Assembly: GCA_026706485.1 (NCBI GenBank)
Contig: JAPOYR010000012.1
Span: 1 to 64,000 of the forward strand
Direction: 5' to 3'
DNA: 64,000 bases
Source: Chloroflexota bacterium
GTDB taxonomy: Bacteria > Chloroflexota > UBA11872
The notes beneath the pieces were generated by a model that worked only from the letters and a program-made list of their open reading frames with translations, was not told the origin of the DNA and did not search any database. This document shows, in pieces, positions 35,301 to 44,893 of this stretch (its first letter is position 1; every line of letters starts with the position of its first letter). Position numbers and translations under genes: made by a program.

Positions 35301-35934
35301 CTCGTTCTACGAGCGCGTCTACCGCTGGTTGCTCGCTCTGTATCCAAGGGAACACCAGCGGGAATACGGGGAGTTGATGGTCCAGCTGTTTCGGGACCGG
35401 ATGCGTGGCGATGGCAAGGGATTCGCCGGACTGACCGTCTGGATTCACCTGATCGTGGACCTGTGTGGATCTGCTGTGAGAGAACACACCGAAGGAGTTG
35501 ACATGAAGAGTCGAACAAGATTTGGGATCGCGTTGGCCAGCGTGGTTGTCGCCGGCGGCATAGGCGCGGGAGTCCTCTTCGCCCGTTCGGACGGCGCGCC
35601 GAGCGTTGCGCTGTCGTGGCAGCAGGCGGACACGTCTGCGGATGGCGAACCCGGCGTCGCGCTGTCGTGGACGTGGAGCGACGCGGGTGCGATCACGGCC
35701 AGCGAACCGCGTGCATCCGTGTCGTGGCACGAGGCGGGCGCGTTTGCGGATGGCAAGCCAAGGGTCTCTGAATCGCGGCTGCTGGCTGGCGGCCCGGCGG
35801 TAAGTGCTCCCTGGGCCGGGTCGGACGGCGCGCCGCGAGTCTCTCTCTCGTGGCAGCAGACAGACGCGGTTGCGGACGGCGAACCGAAGATCTCGCTGTC
35901 GTGGGAGAAGGCGAATCAGATCGCTCCCGAATAG
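35293..35934 (+). CDS. PadR-linked membrane protein with tandem repeats
   Basis: A 213-residue protein. Residues 1-70 carry the motif YRWLLALYPREHQREYGELM, common in proteins encoded beside PadR regulators. A membrane helix is at about 76-96 (FGIALASVVVAGGIGAGVLF). Residues 98-210 are six to seven degenerate repeats of about 17-18 residues with the pattern ADGEPxVxLSW. GTG 35293 overlaps padR by eight bases. An internal ATG at 35503 has a near-perfect AAGGAG six bases upstream, so a separate shorter product (MKSRTRFGIALAS...) beginning at the membrane helix may also, or instead, be made. The repeats probably sit outside the membrane. Function unknown. Confidence 0.65.
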   Translation: MPDSFYERVYRWLLALYPREHQREYGELMVQLFRDRMRGDGKGFAGLTVWIHLIVDLCGSAVREHTEGVDMKSRTRFGIALASVVVAGGIGAGVLFARSDGAPSVALSWQQADTSADGEPGVALSWTWSDAGAITASEPRASVSWHEAGAFADGKPRVSESRLLAGGPAVSAPWAGSDGAPRVSLSWQQTDAVADGEPKISLSWEKANQIAPE

Positions 35935-36019
35935 CGCGGGGCTGTTCAATCGAAGTCTTTCTGCGGGGCGGGGCCGAACGGACCTGCAGGTTTGGTCACC
36001 ACCCGGAGTCTATGGGCTG

Positions 36020-36490
36020 CTACGCGGCGGGGCCGTCCCCGGCCCCGCCCTGTCGCGGCCCCGCTCCACCCCCCTGCCCCTGCCCGCGCCGAAACACCAG
36101 CCATGACACGCTCGTCGAGATCGCCGCCGTGATCAGCGCGCCCAGCAGCGCCCAGCCGAAGCTCTCCACGTAGATCGGCGGAATGATCTGTCCCGCCAGC
36201 CAAAACATGAACGCGCCCACCACGAAGTGCCCGAACCCCAGCGTCACGACCATGAAGCAGCAGGTGAGCGGCAGCGTGGCCAGGTACATCAGCGGACGCA
36301 CATAGACGTTCAGCGCCGCCAGCACCGCGGAAAACGCCGCCGCGGTCGCCCAATACATGAGCGAGCCGGTCTCCGGCAGCCGCACGTACGGATCCAGCAG
36401 CAGCGCCGTCAGCAGCACGCCCAGAAACGCCCCGGCCCAGTGCACCGCGAATTGATGCACCGTGCGCTCGAAGTTCCAGCGCACCCGCAC
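36020..36490 (-). CDS. Four-helix membrane protein of phage-holin superfamily IV type
   Basis: A 156-residue membrane protein with four hydrophobic helices (residues about 14-34, 44-70, 73-98, 106-128). The pattern VLAALNVYVRPLMYLATLPLT and LGFGHFVVGAFMFWLAG matches the PF04020-like family of small four-helix proteins, which is widespread and mostly not phage-derived. The tail is Gly-rich and partly encoded by a hairpin (GGCGGGGCCG-TCCC-CGGCCCCGCC, 36026-36049) that may also terminate transcription towards the convergent PadR-partner gene. Function not established. Confidence 0.75.
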   Translation of the reverse strand: MRVRWNFERTVHQFAVHWAGAFLGVLLTALLLDPYVRLPETGSLMYWATAAAFSAVLAALNVYVRPLMYLATLPLTCCFMVVTLGFGHFVVGAFMFWLAGQIIPPIYVESFGWALLGALITAAISTSVSWLVFRRGQGQGGGAGPRQGGAGDGPAA

Positions 36491-36504
36491 GGGCGGTTGG
36501 CCGT

Positions 36505-37518
36505 TTACGACGCCGCCACCGACGGCTCGGCCACCTTGACTAGCACCTTGCCGACATTCGCGCCCGTGAACAGGCGCAGAAAGGCCGCCGGGGCGTTTTC
36601 CAGTCCCTCGACGATGTCCTCGCGGTAGTCGAGACGTCCCGCGTCGATCCAGCCCGCCAGCTCCCGGAGAGCCTCATCCGTGCGGTCGAAATAGTTGTTG
36701 GCGAAGAAGCCCTCCATGCGGGCGCACGCCAGGGCCAGCGGCACCGAATGCCGCGGCGCCACCTCCGGCTCCTCGAGGTTGTATTGCGAAATGAAGCCGC
36801 ACAGCACCACGCGGGCGTACATGCGCAGGTGCTGCAACACCATGTCCAGGATGCGGCCGCCGACGTTGTCGAAGTACACGTCCACGCCGTCGGGGCAGGC
36901 GCGCTTGAGCGCGGTCGCCAAATCGTCGGCGCGGTAGTTGATCGCCGCGTCGAAGCCGAGGTCCTGCGTGAGGTGCCGGCACTTGGCCTCCGTGCCGGCA
37001 ATGCCCACTGCGCGGCAGCCCTTGATGGCGGCAATCTGGCCCACGGCGGAGCCGACGGCTCCGGCGGCGCCCGACACCAGCACCGTCTCGCCTGGGCGCG
37101 GCCGGCCGACCTCGAGCAGGCCGAAATAGGCCGTGAGACCGGGCATGCCCAGGATGCCGACGCCGGTCTGGATCGGGGCGATCGCCGGATCGATCACGCG
37201 CAGTTCGTCGGCCGCGACGGCGCCGTAGGCCTGCCACCCGATGCGTCCCACCACAATCTGCCCCACGGCCACGGCGGGAGACGCCGTCGCCGTCACCTCC
37301 CCCACCACCTCAGCGGTCACGACCTCGCCGACGTTGGTGCGGTCCCCGCGAATGGCCCAGCGCATGTAGGGGTCCACCGAGAGCCACAGCGTGCGCACCA
37401 ACGCCTCGCCGTCGCCGGGCTCGGGAATGGACGTCTCTTCAAGGCGAAAGTTCTCGGCTGCGGGCACGCCCTGGGGGCGGCTGGCGAGGACGTAGCGCCG
37501 ATTTGTCGATTCAGTCAT
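36505..37518 (-). CDS. NADP-dependent zinc-independent MDR oxidoreductase (CurA/PTGR-like)
   Basis: A 337-residue medium-chain reductase of the leukotriene-B4-dehydrogenase/CurA group. The N-terminus RRYVLASRPQGVPAAENFRL and LWLSVDPYMR are typical. The NADPH motif is VLVSGAAGAVGSAVGQIAAI (residues about 144-163), then YFDNVGG and VLCGFISQYN. No catalytic or structural zinc cysteines are present, as expected for this group. It probably reduces double bonds of enones or enals. The ATG at 37518 is where homology starts; the frame is open further. It lies 14 bases upstream of the four-helix membrane protein gene on the same strand. Confidence 0.87.
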   Translation of the reverse strand: MTESTNRRYVLASRPQGVPAAENFRLEETSIPEPGDGEALVRTLWLSVDPYMRWAIRGDRTNVGEVVTAEVVGEVTATASPAVAVGQIVVGRIGWQAYGAVAADELRVIDPAIAPIQTGVGILGMPGLTAYFGLLEVGRPRPGETVLVSGAAGAVGSAVGQIAAIKGCRAVGIAGTEAKCRHLTQDLGFDAAINYRADDLATALKRACPDGVDVYFDNVGGRILDMVLQHLRMYARVVLCGFISQYNLEEPEVAPRHSVPLALACARMEGFFANNYFDRTDEALRELAGWIDAGRLDYREDIVEGLENAPAAFLRLFTGANVGKVLVKVAEPSVAAS

Positions 37519-37667
37519 GGACGTCTGCACGCGGCGCGGGGGTGCCATGGTACCCGCGGTGCTTCGGCGAATTGCATAGAATCTGCATGAGCGCTGCACC
37601 GGCGCTCAATCGGCTCCAAATAGCATCCAATGGGCTGGTGCGATTGCCGCACCCAGGGAGGACCATT

Positions 37668-38366
37668 GTGAGCGGATCGCCGGGCGTCGCGCACGCGAGC
37701 CCCGCACATCTTCAGGGCAAGGCGACCCACGGTCGCCTGCTGCTGCGGGATGCTCGCCCGACCGACCGGCTCCCCGCGGGCGCCCTGCTGCGCGAGGCGC
37801 TGACCCCGCAGCTTGCCGATTCGGTCTTTGGCTTGGGCGCCACCGGCGCCTCGCGGTACTTCGAGCGGCTCTTTCAGCATCCGGGCACCTTGTGGAGCTA
37901 CGACATCACCACGTTGGCCGAGCTCGACGGGGAGGTCGTGGGCTTGGTGTCGCACGCGCCGTGGGCGGTGCTTGCCCAGCGGCGCCGGTCGACCCTGCGG
38001 GGCTATTGGCGCGCCTACGGGCTTCGCGGGCTGCTGAAGCTGATTCCTCGCATCCGCGCCCTCATGCGCGCCAGCCCGGCCGTGCCGCCCGACCATTGGT
38101 TCATTCCCTGCCTGGCCGTGGCGCCCGAGCACCGCGGCAATGGCGTCGCGCACGCCCTGTTGCAGACGGTGTACCGCCAGGCCGAGGCGCACGCCCCGGC
38201 GTGCAGCCTCTACGTGCCGACCAGCAATGCGACCGCGCGCGAGTTCTACGACCGTGCCGGCTACGTGGAGCGAGAGGGCGCGGACTCGGAGTTGCTCCAG
38301 CGCCTCGCCGGCGTGCGTGGACGGGTCCGATTCGAGCGGACGCTCGACGCCGGCAAACCCGCCTAG
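37668..38366 (+). CDS. GNAT-family N-acetyltransferase
   Basis: A 232-residue GNAT protein. Motif A is IPCLAVAPEHRGNGVAHALL (residues about 144-163), with HRGNGVA as the acetyl-CoA loop. SNATAREFYDRAGYVE is motif B. The start GTG 37668 has AGGGAGG seven bases upstream, much better than the upstream ATG at 37587. The middle region (WRAYGLRGLLKLIPRIRALM) is a basic helix. Stands alone; the target is unknown. Confidence 0.82.
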   Translation: MSGSPGVAHASPAHLQGKATHGRLLLRDARPTDRLPAGALLREALTPQLADSVFGLGATGASRYFERLFQHPGTLWSYDITTLAELDGEVVGLVSHAPWAVLAQRRRSTLRGYWRAYGLRGLLKLIPRIRALMRASPAVPPDHWFIPCLAVAPEHRGNGVAHALLQTVYRQAEAHAPACSLYVPTSNATAREFYDRAGYVEREGADSELLQRLAGVRGRVRFERTLDAGKPA

Positions 38367-38379
38367 CGCCGACGCGTAA

Positions 38380-38631
38380 CTAGCGCCCGCGCGCTGAGGG
38401 GCGCCAGGACATCTTCATGTAGCGGTCGCCCTGCTCGAGCTCGTCCAGCATTTGCGCCAGCCGCCGCCGCTTGGTCGGCTCCCGCTTCGCCCGGTTGATC
38501 CAGCCGAGGTAGTCATTGCGCTGATACGGCGGCCGGCGGCGGTACGCGTCCATCAGCCCGCGTTCCAGCAGCGCGTGCTCCACGAACTCCGGCATTGGGT
38601 TCAGGGGTCGCTTCAGGGTTGACGGCGGCAC
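38380..38631 (-). CDS. YdeI/OmdA-like small protein
   Basis: An 83-residue protein matching the C-terminal part of the YdeI/OmpD-associated family. LKRPLNPMPEFVEHALLERG opens it and PYQRNDYLGWINRAKREPTK follows, ending LAQMLDELEQGDRYMKMSW. The start GTG 38631 is chosen so that the conserved KRPLNPMP is included; ATG 38595 is the alternative. These proteins are small, cytosolic, and of uncertain role despite the 'bacteriocin protection' label. Convergent with the acetyltransferase gene and divergent from the deacetylase gene. Confidence 0.75.
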   Translation of the reverse strand: MPPSTLKRPLNPMPEFVEHALLERGLMDAYRRRPPYQRNDYLGWINRAKREPTKRRRLAQMLDELEQGDRYMKMSWRPSARGR

Positions 38632-38819
38632 ACGCGCCTCACGCCGGCGGGCTGGCGACGCCAAGGATACGAACCGCGCCGGTCGGACCGCCGCTCGATC
38701 TCCCGTCGACCGAACTCCTCGCGCGTCGCTCGACGCGCCGGCCGATGGCGTTCTCACCACGGTTCCGCGCATCCACTGCGTCCGGTAATATGGCCGTCCC
38801 TCTTTCGACGGTGACCCAA

Positions 38820-40247
38820 ATGAGGATCGCTCGACTCCCCGGCGCCGGGGAGTCTCGCCGCCCGCTCCAGCTCCCGCGGCGCCAGCTTCTACAGCTTGGC
38901 GCGGGGGCCGCGCTCGGCGGCGCGCTGCACGTGGGGCCGGCACGGCTGGTCGCCCAGGACCGCGCCCCGTGGTGGGTCTTCGTGTCGGAGCACCGCGCCG
39001 ACCTCGGGTATGTCGTGGAAGATATTCAGCAGGGCGATTTCGCCTCGACCTACACGTCGCTCGGCGGCAGTGCCGTGGCGGGTGCAGGCATCAGCGCGAG
39101 ATTTCGCGACGGGTCTGGCGATCCGCTCTGCCAGGCGTTCGAGCGTCTCGTGCTGCATGTGTCGCCGGTCTCGCGCACCGTTCGGCCGGTGCCGCTGCTC
39201 AGGATGGCGAGCGAGGGCGGGTTCGACGATTTCCTCGAGGCCGAGCATGGCATTCCTCCGGCGTGGACCGGTCGTGCGGCTTCGAGTCTCGGGATTAGCG
39301 GCGACCTCGCGGACGCCTACCACGCCTTCGGCAACTGGCCTGTTTTTGGCGCGCCGGCGACGCCACCCGTGCGCGTGCAGGGCGTGACGATGCAGCGATT
39401 CGACAACGCCGTGATCACGCTTCCTGACGGAGGTGGGCCCGAGGACGCCGAGTTGGCGCCCGTCCCGCTCTATCTGCGGGCGGCCGGGTACTTTCCCGAG
39501 ATGCCCTTCCTGCCCCGCGCGCTGCCGGTGTATCCGATGGAGGCGCCACCGGTGATCCGCCGCGGCGACGCCACGCAACCGTATCTCTTCGTCACGGTCG
39601 ACGACTGCTGGGACCCGGAAATGACCAGCCGCGCGCTCGACATTGCCCGCGACGAGCGGATCAAGATCACCTTCTTTCCCGTCGGTACGGTGCTCCGGCA
39701 GAACCCGGACCTCTGGCGCCGGGCAATCGTTGAAGGACACTCAATCGAGAACCACACGTACTCGCATCTGCCGTTGCCTGACCTGAGCGATGGCCGCATT
39801 CGCTGGGAGTTGGACGAGGCCGGACGCCAGGTCAATTCCGCATTGGGCTACGCGTACCCTCAACTGTTCATGCGGCCGCCGCTGGGTGCGGGCATCCCCG
39901 ACGCGCGGAACCGCCTGGTGCGGATCTCGCAGGCCGCGGGGCTCCACATCGCCATGTGGACGGTAGATTCCAAGGGCTGGCACTACCCCCGGGACGGCGG
40001 TGTCCGCGCGCAAGACTTTGTGTTGGGCAACCTGACCGAGAAACTCCAACCTGGGGCAGTTCTCCTTCTCCACGCCCTCGCCAGCGACATTGCCGCGCTG
40101 CCCCGTCTCGCGCGCGAAATCCACGGCGCCGGCCTCCAGAGCGTGAATCTGCGCGATCAGTTGCATCTCCCCGGCCAAGAGATCGGAAACGGCGATCCGT
40201 TGTCGACGTGCCCGGAGACTCTCCCCGATGCCGCGGAGTGGTGCTGA
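38820..40247 (+). CDS. Exported polysaccharide-deacetylase-like protein
   Basis: A 475-residue protein. The N-terminus has a twin-arginine-like export signal (LPRRQLLQLGAGAALGGALH, residues about 20-39), with cleavage probably near LVAQ. The NodB domain occupies the last 230 residues: LFVTVDDCWD (the TFDDG motif with Cys for Gly), HSIENHTYSH (metal-binding H-x3-H-type motif), MRPPLGAGIP and VLLLHALASD. Residues 45-240 form an unassigned region. ATG 38820 is used, with GGTG upstream; ATG 38790 is possible. Probably de-N-acetylates a surface or cell-wall glycan; the altered motif leaves activity open. Confidence 0.75.
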   Translation: MRIARLPGAGESRRPLQLPRRQLLQLGAGAALGGALHVGPARLVAQDRAPWWVFVSEHRADLGYVVEDIQQGDFASTYTSLGGSAVAGAGISARFRDGSGDPLCQAFERLVLHVSPVSRTVRPVPLLRMASEGGFDDFLEAEHGIPPAWTGRAASSLGISGDLADAYHAFGNWPVFGAPATPPVRVQGVTMQRFDNAVITLPDGGGPEDAELAPVPLYLRAAGYFPEMPFLPRALPVYPMEAPPVIRRGDATQPYLFVTVDDCWDPEMTSRALDIARDERIKITFFPVGTVLRQNPDLWRRAIVEGHSIENHTYSHLPLPDLSDGRIRWELDEAGRQVNSALGYAYPQLFMRPPLGAGIPDARNRLVRISQAAGLHIAMWTVDSKGWHYPRDGGVRAQDFVLGNLTEKLQPGAVLLLHALASDIAALPRLAREIHGAGLQSVNLRDQLHLPGQEIGNGDPLSTCPETLPDAAEWC

Positions 40248-40406
40248 ACGATCCGGCTCCCTTCGGAGTGGCCGTGGCGATCGTGCCTTGAGGTCTCGTG
40301 GAGTTGACCGCTCGCTGACGCGGAGTCTCGACTGAGCCCCCGGTCGGCGATTCGCCGCCTGTTCCAGCCGCGGGAATCGCTCACCGACGATGAGCGGCGG
40401 TCGAGC

Positions 40407-42416
40407 ATGCGCGATATGACGTTGCAGGCGGTCGCCGCCTCCGGGGCCGATGGTTTGGCCTCCGGCGGTTTCCTGACCGCCTTTGCCCTCATCCTCGGCG
40501 CCTCCACCGTCCACATCGGAATCATGACGGCAATCCCCTTCATCGTGCAGCCGGTCCAACTATTGGCGGTCATCGCCGTCGAGCGCATGCGCGTGCGCAA
40601 GCCAATCGCGGTTGGCGCCTATTTCGCCGCCTACGCCACCTGGGTACCCATCGCCTTGATTCCCTTCGCCATCGAGACGCCAAACCCGGGCGCGGTGACG
40701 CTGCTCTTGCTCTTCATCGCCGTTCGCGGCCTGGCCAACGCGTTCGTCACCACGAGTTGGAGCGGATGGATTCGCGATCTCGTCCCCGAGGGCGCCATGG
40801 GGAGCTTCTTTGCGACCCGTCTGCGTGCGGCCACGGTCGCCGCGGCGGTCACCGGACTCGCAGCGGCCTTCTACATCGACTGGTGGAAGGGCGCCGTGCC
40901 CGAATCCGAGGTGATTCGCGGCTATTCCTACGCCATCTTGCTCGGCAGCATCGCCCTCGGCATGGGCGCCGTCGGATTCATGGCGCGCATGCCCGAACCG
41001 CGCATGCTGCTGCCGGAGGGCGGCCGACCCCCGATGGTTCAGACGCTGGCGGCGCCGCTGCGGGACGGGAACTTCAGGCGCCTTATCAACTTTCTCTTCG
41101 CCTGGAGCTTCGTGACCCAACTCGCGGTGCCGTTCTTCGCCGTGTACATGCTCACGGTCCTCGAGCTGTCACTGTCGCTGGTCGTCGGCCTTGCCGTGCT
41201 CAGTCAGCTCACCAATGTGTTGTTCATTCGCGTGTGGGGCGTCTTCGACGATCGGTATGGCGGCAAGGTCATCCTCTCGATCTGCTCGTCCCTCTACCTG
41301 CTCGTCATCTTGGGATGGACCTTCACAACAATGCCGGATCAGCATGCGCTGACCCTGCCGCTGCTGGTTCTGCTCCATGCGCTGCTTGGCATCGCCGGAG
41401 CTGGAATCAGCATCTCCTCCACCACTATCCGCATGAAAATGGCGCCCCAGGCGCAGGCCACGTCGTTTCTCACGGGCGCCTCCCTCGCGGCAAACTTGGG
41501 CGCCGGCATCGGCCCGCTGCTCGGAGGCGCGTTCGTCGAGTTCTTCAGCTCGCGGCACTTCGAAATCGGCATCGAATGGGTGGATCCGGCTCGGACCGTC
41601 ACCTTTCCGGCCGTTTTCCTGACCGGATACGACTTCCTGTTCGCCGTGGCGTTCCTGCTCGGCCTGTTCACGCTCGGGCTGCTTGGCAGAGTCCAGGAGG
41701 AAGGCGAGGTCGATCGGCGGCAGGTCATGGGCGAATTGGCCGCCCAGACCCGGGAGAACCTCCGTGTCCTCAACGCGGTGCCGGGCATGGGCCTCGTGGC
41801 CAAATTCCCCGTGGGGGGCCAGCGGTTCCTGCCGCCGATTCCAGGCCTGGACGTCGCCGCCGGCGTCACGGCCTATCAGTTTTCGTCCTCGGTTGGGGCA
41901 GCCGTGACCGCGGCCACGAAGGGCGGCTCGGCCGCGCGCCAGGTCCAGGCCAGCGTGGATCAACTGGTGACCCGCGCGCTTCAAGAAACCGAAGGCGCCA
42001 CTCGGCTCACCACGGCCTTGGCCTTCGGCGGCGCACGGGGCGCCGTCGAGGCGGCGCGCGGAGCCGGGGAGGGCGCCGGACAGCTGATTCACGACTCGAT
42101 GACCGGCGTGCTGCGCGCGGTGGGCGAGGCGGCAACCGATCCCGTGGAGGCGCTGCGCGGGTCGATCTACGGCGCGATCCAGGGCGCCAGCGAGGCGGGC
42201 GCGTCGCTGACCGACGCGGCAACCGAGGCCATCCGTGCGGCGCGTGACGCCGCGCCCGACCTGGGCCTGTCCGACGAGCAGGCCGTCACGACCGCGGCTC
42301 GCGCCGCCATGGATGCCGCCGGCGGCTTGACCAGCGAGGCGCGGGCGCAGGTCAACCAGGCTGCCCTCAGCGCCATGATGCGCGAGGAGCGCGAGCCGCC
42401 GCGTCCGCCCTCGTAG
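40407..42416 (+). CDS. MFS transporter with long Ala-rich C-terminal extension
   Basis: A 669-residue protein. Residues 1-435 form about 12 membrane helices of a major-facilitator protein, with loop motifs such as RLRAATVAAAVTGLAAAFYI and GVFDDRYGGKVILSICSSLY. The last 210 residues are not part of the transporter: they are Ala/Gly-rich amphipathic helix repeats (ATRLTTALAFGGARGAVEAA, EAIRAARDAAPDLGLSDEQA), predicted to be cytosolic. ATG 40407 is used, but the frame upstream (LTDDERRSS) also looks coding and could be reached from a rare start. Substrate unknown. Confidence 0.75.
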   Translation: MRDMTLQAVAASGADGLASGGFLTAFALILGASTVHIGIMTAIPFIVQPVQLLAVIAVERMRVRKPIAVGAYFAAYATWVPIALIPFAIETPNPGAVTLLLLFIAVRGLANAFVTTSWSGWIRDLVPEGAMGSFFATRLRAATVAAAVTGLAAAFYIDWWKGAVPESEVIRGYSYAILLGSIALGMGAVGFMARMPEPRMLLPEGGRPPMVQTLAAPLRDGNFRRLINFLFAWSFVTQLAVPFFAVYMLTVLELSLSLVVGLAVLSQLTNVLFIRVWGVFDDRYGGKVILSICSSLYLLVILGWTFTTMPDQHALTLPLLVLLHALLGIAGAGISISSTTIRMKMAPQAQATSFLTGASLAANLGAGIGPLLGGAFVEFFSSRHFEIGIEWVDPARTVTFPAVFLTGYDFLFAVAFLLGLFTLGLLGRVQEEGEVDRRQVMGELAAQTRENLRVLNAVPGMGLVAKFPVGGQRFLPPIPGLDVAAGVTAYQFSSSVGAAVTAATKGGSAARQVQASVDQLVTRALQETEGATRLTTALAFGGARGAVEAARGAGEGAGQLIHDSMTGVLRAVGEAATDPVEALRGSIYGAIQGASEAGASLTDAATEAIRAARDAAPDLGLSDEQAVTTAARAAMDAAGGLTSEARAQVNQAALSAMMREEREPPRPPS

Positions 42417-42421
42417 CGCCG

Positions 42422-44893
42422 TCAGCCGGTAGCGGCGCTGAACCGCCGCAGGCGCAGCGAGTTCCCCACCACCGACAGCGACTCCAGCGCCATCGCCAAC
42501 GCGGCCAGCATCGGATCGAGCTGCACGCCCAACACGGGGAAGAACGCGCCGGCGGCTAGCGGAATGACCAGGATGTTGTAGCCAAACGCCAGCGCCAGGT
42601 TCTCCTTGATGGTGCGCACCGTGCGACGGCTCAGCCGAACGGCCGCGAGCACGCCCCGCAGGTCGCTGCGCACCAGGGTGACCTCGCCCGCCGCCATGGC
42701 GATGTCGGCGCCGGCGCCCATGGCGATGCCCAGATCGGCCTGGGCCAGCGCCGGGGCGTCGTTGATGCCGTCGCCCGCCATCACCACGCGCGCGCCCTGA
42801 GCTTGCAGCTCGCGCACGACGGCCGCCTTTTCGTCGGGCCGCACGCGCGCGCGGACCTCGTCGATCCCAACCGCGCGCGCCACCGCCTCCGCCGTCTCCG
42901 GTCGGTCCCCGGTGAGCATCACCACGCGCAGATCCATGCGCCGCAGCGCGGCCACCGTCTCGGCCGCCTCGGGCCGCACCGTGTCGGCCACCGCCAGCAT
43001 CCCGGCAAACCGGCCATCGATCGCGGCGTAGAGCGGCGTGTGACCCTGCGCCGCCAGCGCCGTGGCTTCGGATTCGTCGGAGCCAAGCCGCACGCCGGCC
43101 TGCGCCAGCAACTCCGACGTGCCGACGATCACCGGACGTTCCTCCACGATGGCCTGCACGCCGCTGCCGGTGACCGTGTGAAAGGCGTCCGCTCGCGGAA
43201 TCTCGACGCCCCGAGCCCTGGCGCCGCGCACGATGGCGCGACCGAGGGGATGCTCCGAGTCGGCCTCGGCGCCCGCCGCCAGCCGGAGCAGCTCGGCCGG
43301 CGCGACGCCGTCGTGCGGGAGCACTTCCACCAGCTCGGGCTCGCCGTGGGTCAGCGTGCCGGTCTTGTCCAGCAGCACCGTGTCGATCTTGCCGGCCGCT
43401 TCGAGCGCCTCGCCGCTGCGGATCAGCACCCCGTGCTCGGCGCCTCGGCCGGTCCCCACCATGATGGCCAGGGGCGTGGCCAGGCCGAGCGCGCAGGGAC
43501 AGGCGACCACCAGCACGGCCACGAAGCTCACCAGCGCGTGAGCCGCCCTGGGGTCGGGCCCAACCGCCGCCCAGACGGCCAATGCAGCCAGCGCAATCAC
43601 AATCACGGCGGGCACGAACCGCCCGGCCACGCGATCCGCCAGCCGCTGCAGCGGCGCCTTGGTGGTCTGGGCTTGCTCCACCAGGCGAACGATCTGCGCC
43701 AACACGGACTCGCGGTCCACCGCCGTGGTGCGGATGCGCAGGCGTCCCGTGGTGTTGACCGTCGCCCCGACCACCTGGTCGCCGGCGCCCTTCTCCACCG
43801 GCACGCTCTCGCCCGTGATCATCGATTCGTCGACCGCCGATGCGCCGTCCACGACCTCGCCGTCGACCGGGATCTTGGCGCCCGGCGACACGTGGACGAT
43901 GTCTCCGACCTGCACGCGGTCCAGCGAAGTCTCGACCCGCTCACCGTCGCGCTCGACCAGCGCTGTTGCCGGCCGCAAGTTCATGAGGCGCTTGATCGCG
44001 CTCGACGCCTGACCCTTGGCCCGCGCCTCGATCCAACGTCCGAGCAGCACCAGGCCGATGATGATCATGGCCGTGTCGAAGTGATGCATGGCGGCGCCGT
44101 TCGCCAGCAGCGAGGGCCAAATCGTGAGCACCAGGCTGGACCCATAGGCCGCGCTGGTGCCCACGGCGATCAAGGTGTTCATGTCGGCGCCGCCGCGGCG
44201 CAACGCCGTCCATGTCCCCCGATAGAAGCGCCAGCCGAGCACGAACTGCACCGGCGTCGCCAGCGCCAACTGCACGAACGAATTCGCAAATACCTCGGGC
44301 CGCCAGAGACCGGGGATATAGGTCGCGCCCGCCCAAAGCACCAGCAGACCCAGGCTCACGGCCGCGGCGGCCTGCCAGCCCAGCACCCGCTGCTCGCGTC
44401 GCCGGGCGGCGTCCCATGCGCCGACCTCGCGCTTGGCGGCGCCCTCCGCCGGCGATGCCACAAGCGCATACCCCGCCGCCTCCACCGCAGCGGCCAGGTC
44501 GGCGAGTGTCGCCGTGCCCCGAATCGCGCGCACCTGCGCCCGCTCCGTGGCCAGGTTGACCGCCGCCTCGAGCACGCCCGGCGCCTCACGCAGCGCGTCT
44601 TCCACGCGCGAGACGCACGAGGCGCAGCTCATACCGTCGATCCTCGGGTGCATCTCAGTGGTCGGCACGTCGTAGCCCGCCGCCTCAACCGCCGCCACGA
44701 GCGCCGCGGCGCCCGTGCGGGCCGGATCGAACTCCGCCGCAGCCGTTTCGGTGGCGAGGTTCACCGTCGCCGCCACCACCCCCTCGATGTCGGACAACGC
44801 CTCCTCGACGCGTCCCACGCACGAGGCGCAGGACATCCCATCAATCCGGAGCGTCACCTCGGTCGTTTCGCGCGCCGGCGCGGCGGTGGTCAC
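42422..44893 (-). CDS. copA: Copper-exporting P1B-type ATPase
   Basis: An 823-residue Cu(I) efflux pump. It has two heavy-metal-binding domains with GMSCASC (Cys22/25 and again near residue 90). Eight membrane helices include the CPC motif in [13 protein letters not shown]. The phosphorylation site is [11 protein letters not shown], and the nucleotide domain has [26 protein letters not shown] is the hinge, and the C-terminal helix has the [15 protein letters not shown] metal-site pattern. GTG 44893 overlaps the csoR stop by four bases. Transcribed with csoR and presumably induced by copper. Confidence 0.95.
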   Translation of the reverse strand: MTTAAPARETTEVTLRIDGMSCASCVGRVEEALSDIEGVVAATVNLATETAAAEFDPARTGAAALVAAVEAAGYDVPTTEMHPRIDGMSCASCVSRVEDALREAPGVLEAAVNLATERAQVRAIRGTATLADLAAAVEAAGYALVASPAEGAAKREVGAWDAARRREQRVLGWQAAAAVSLGLLVLWAGATYIPGLWRPEVFANSFVQLALATPVQFVLGWRFYRGTWTALRRGGADMNTLIAVGTSAAYGSSLVLTIWPSLLANGAAMHHFDTAMIIIGLVLLGRWIEARAKGQASSAIKRLMNLRPATALVERDGERVETSLDRVQVGDIVHVSPGAKIPVDGEVVDGASAVDESMITGESVPVEKGAGDQVVGATVNTTGRLRIRTTAVDRESVLAQIVRLVEQAQTTKAPLQRLADRVAGRFVPAVIVIALAALAVWAAVGPDPRAAHALVSFVAVLVVACPCALGLATPLAIMVGTGRGAEHGVLIRSGEALEAAGKIDTVLLDKTGTLTHGEPELVEVLPHDGVAPAELLRLAAGAEADSEHPLGRAIVRGARARGVEIPRADAFHTVTGSGVQAIVEERPVIVGTSELLAQAGVRLGSDESEATALAAQGHTPLYAAIDGRFAGMLAVADTVRPEAAETVAALRRMDLRVVMLTGDRPETAEAVARAVGIDEVRARVRPDEKAAVVRELQAQGARVVMAGDGINDAPALAQADLGIAMGAGADIAMAAGEVTLVRSDLRGVLAAVRLSRRTVRTIKENLALAFGYNILVIPLAAGAFFPVLGVQLDPMLAALAMALESLSVVGNSLRLRRFSAATG

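Noticed and set aside
36020-36490. Holin-like protein as sign of a prophage
   Set aside because: The family is mostly chromosomal and no phage structural, lysis or integrase genes are nearby.
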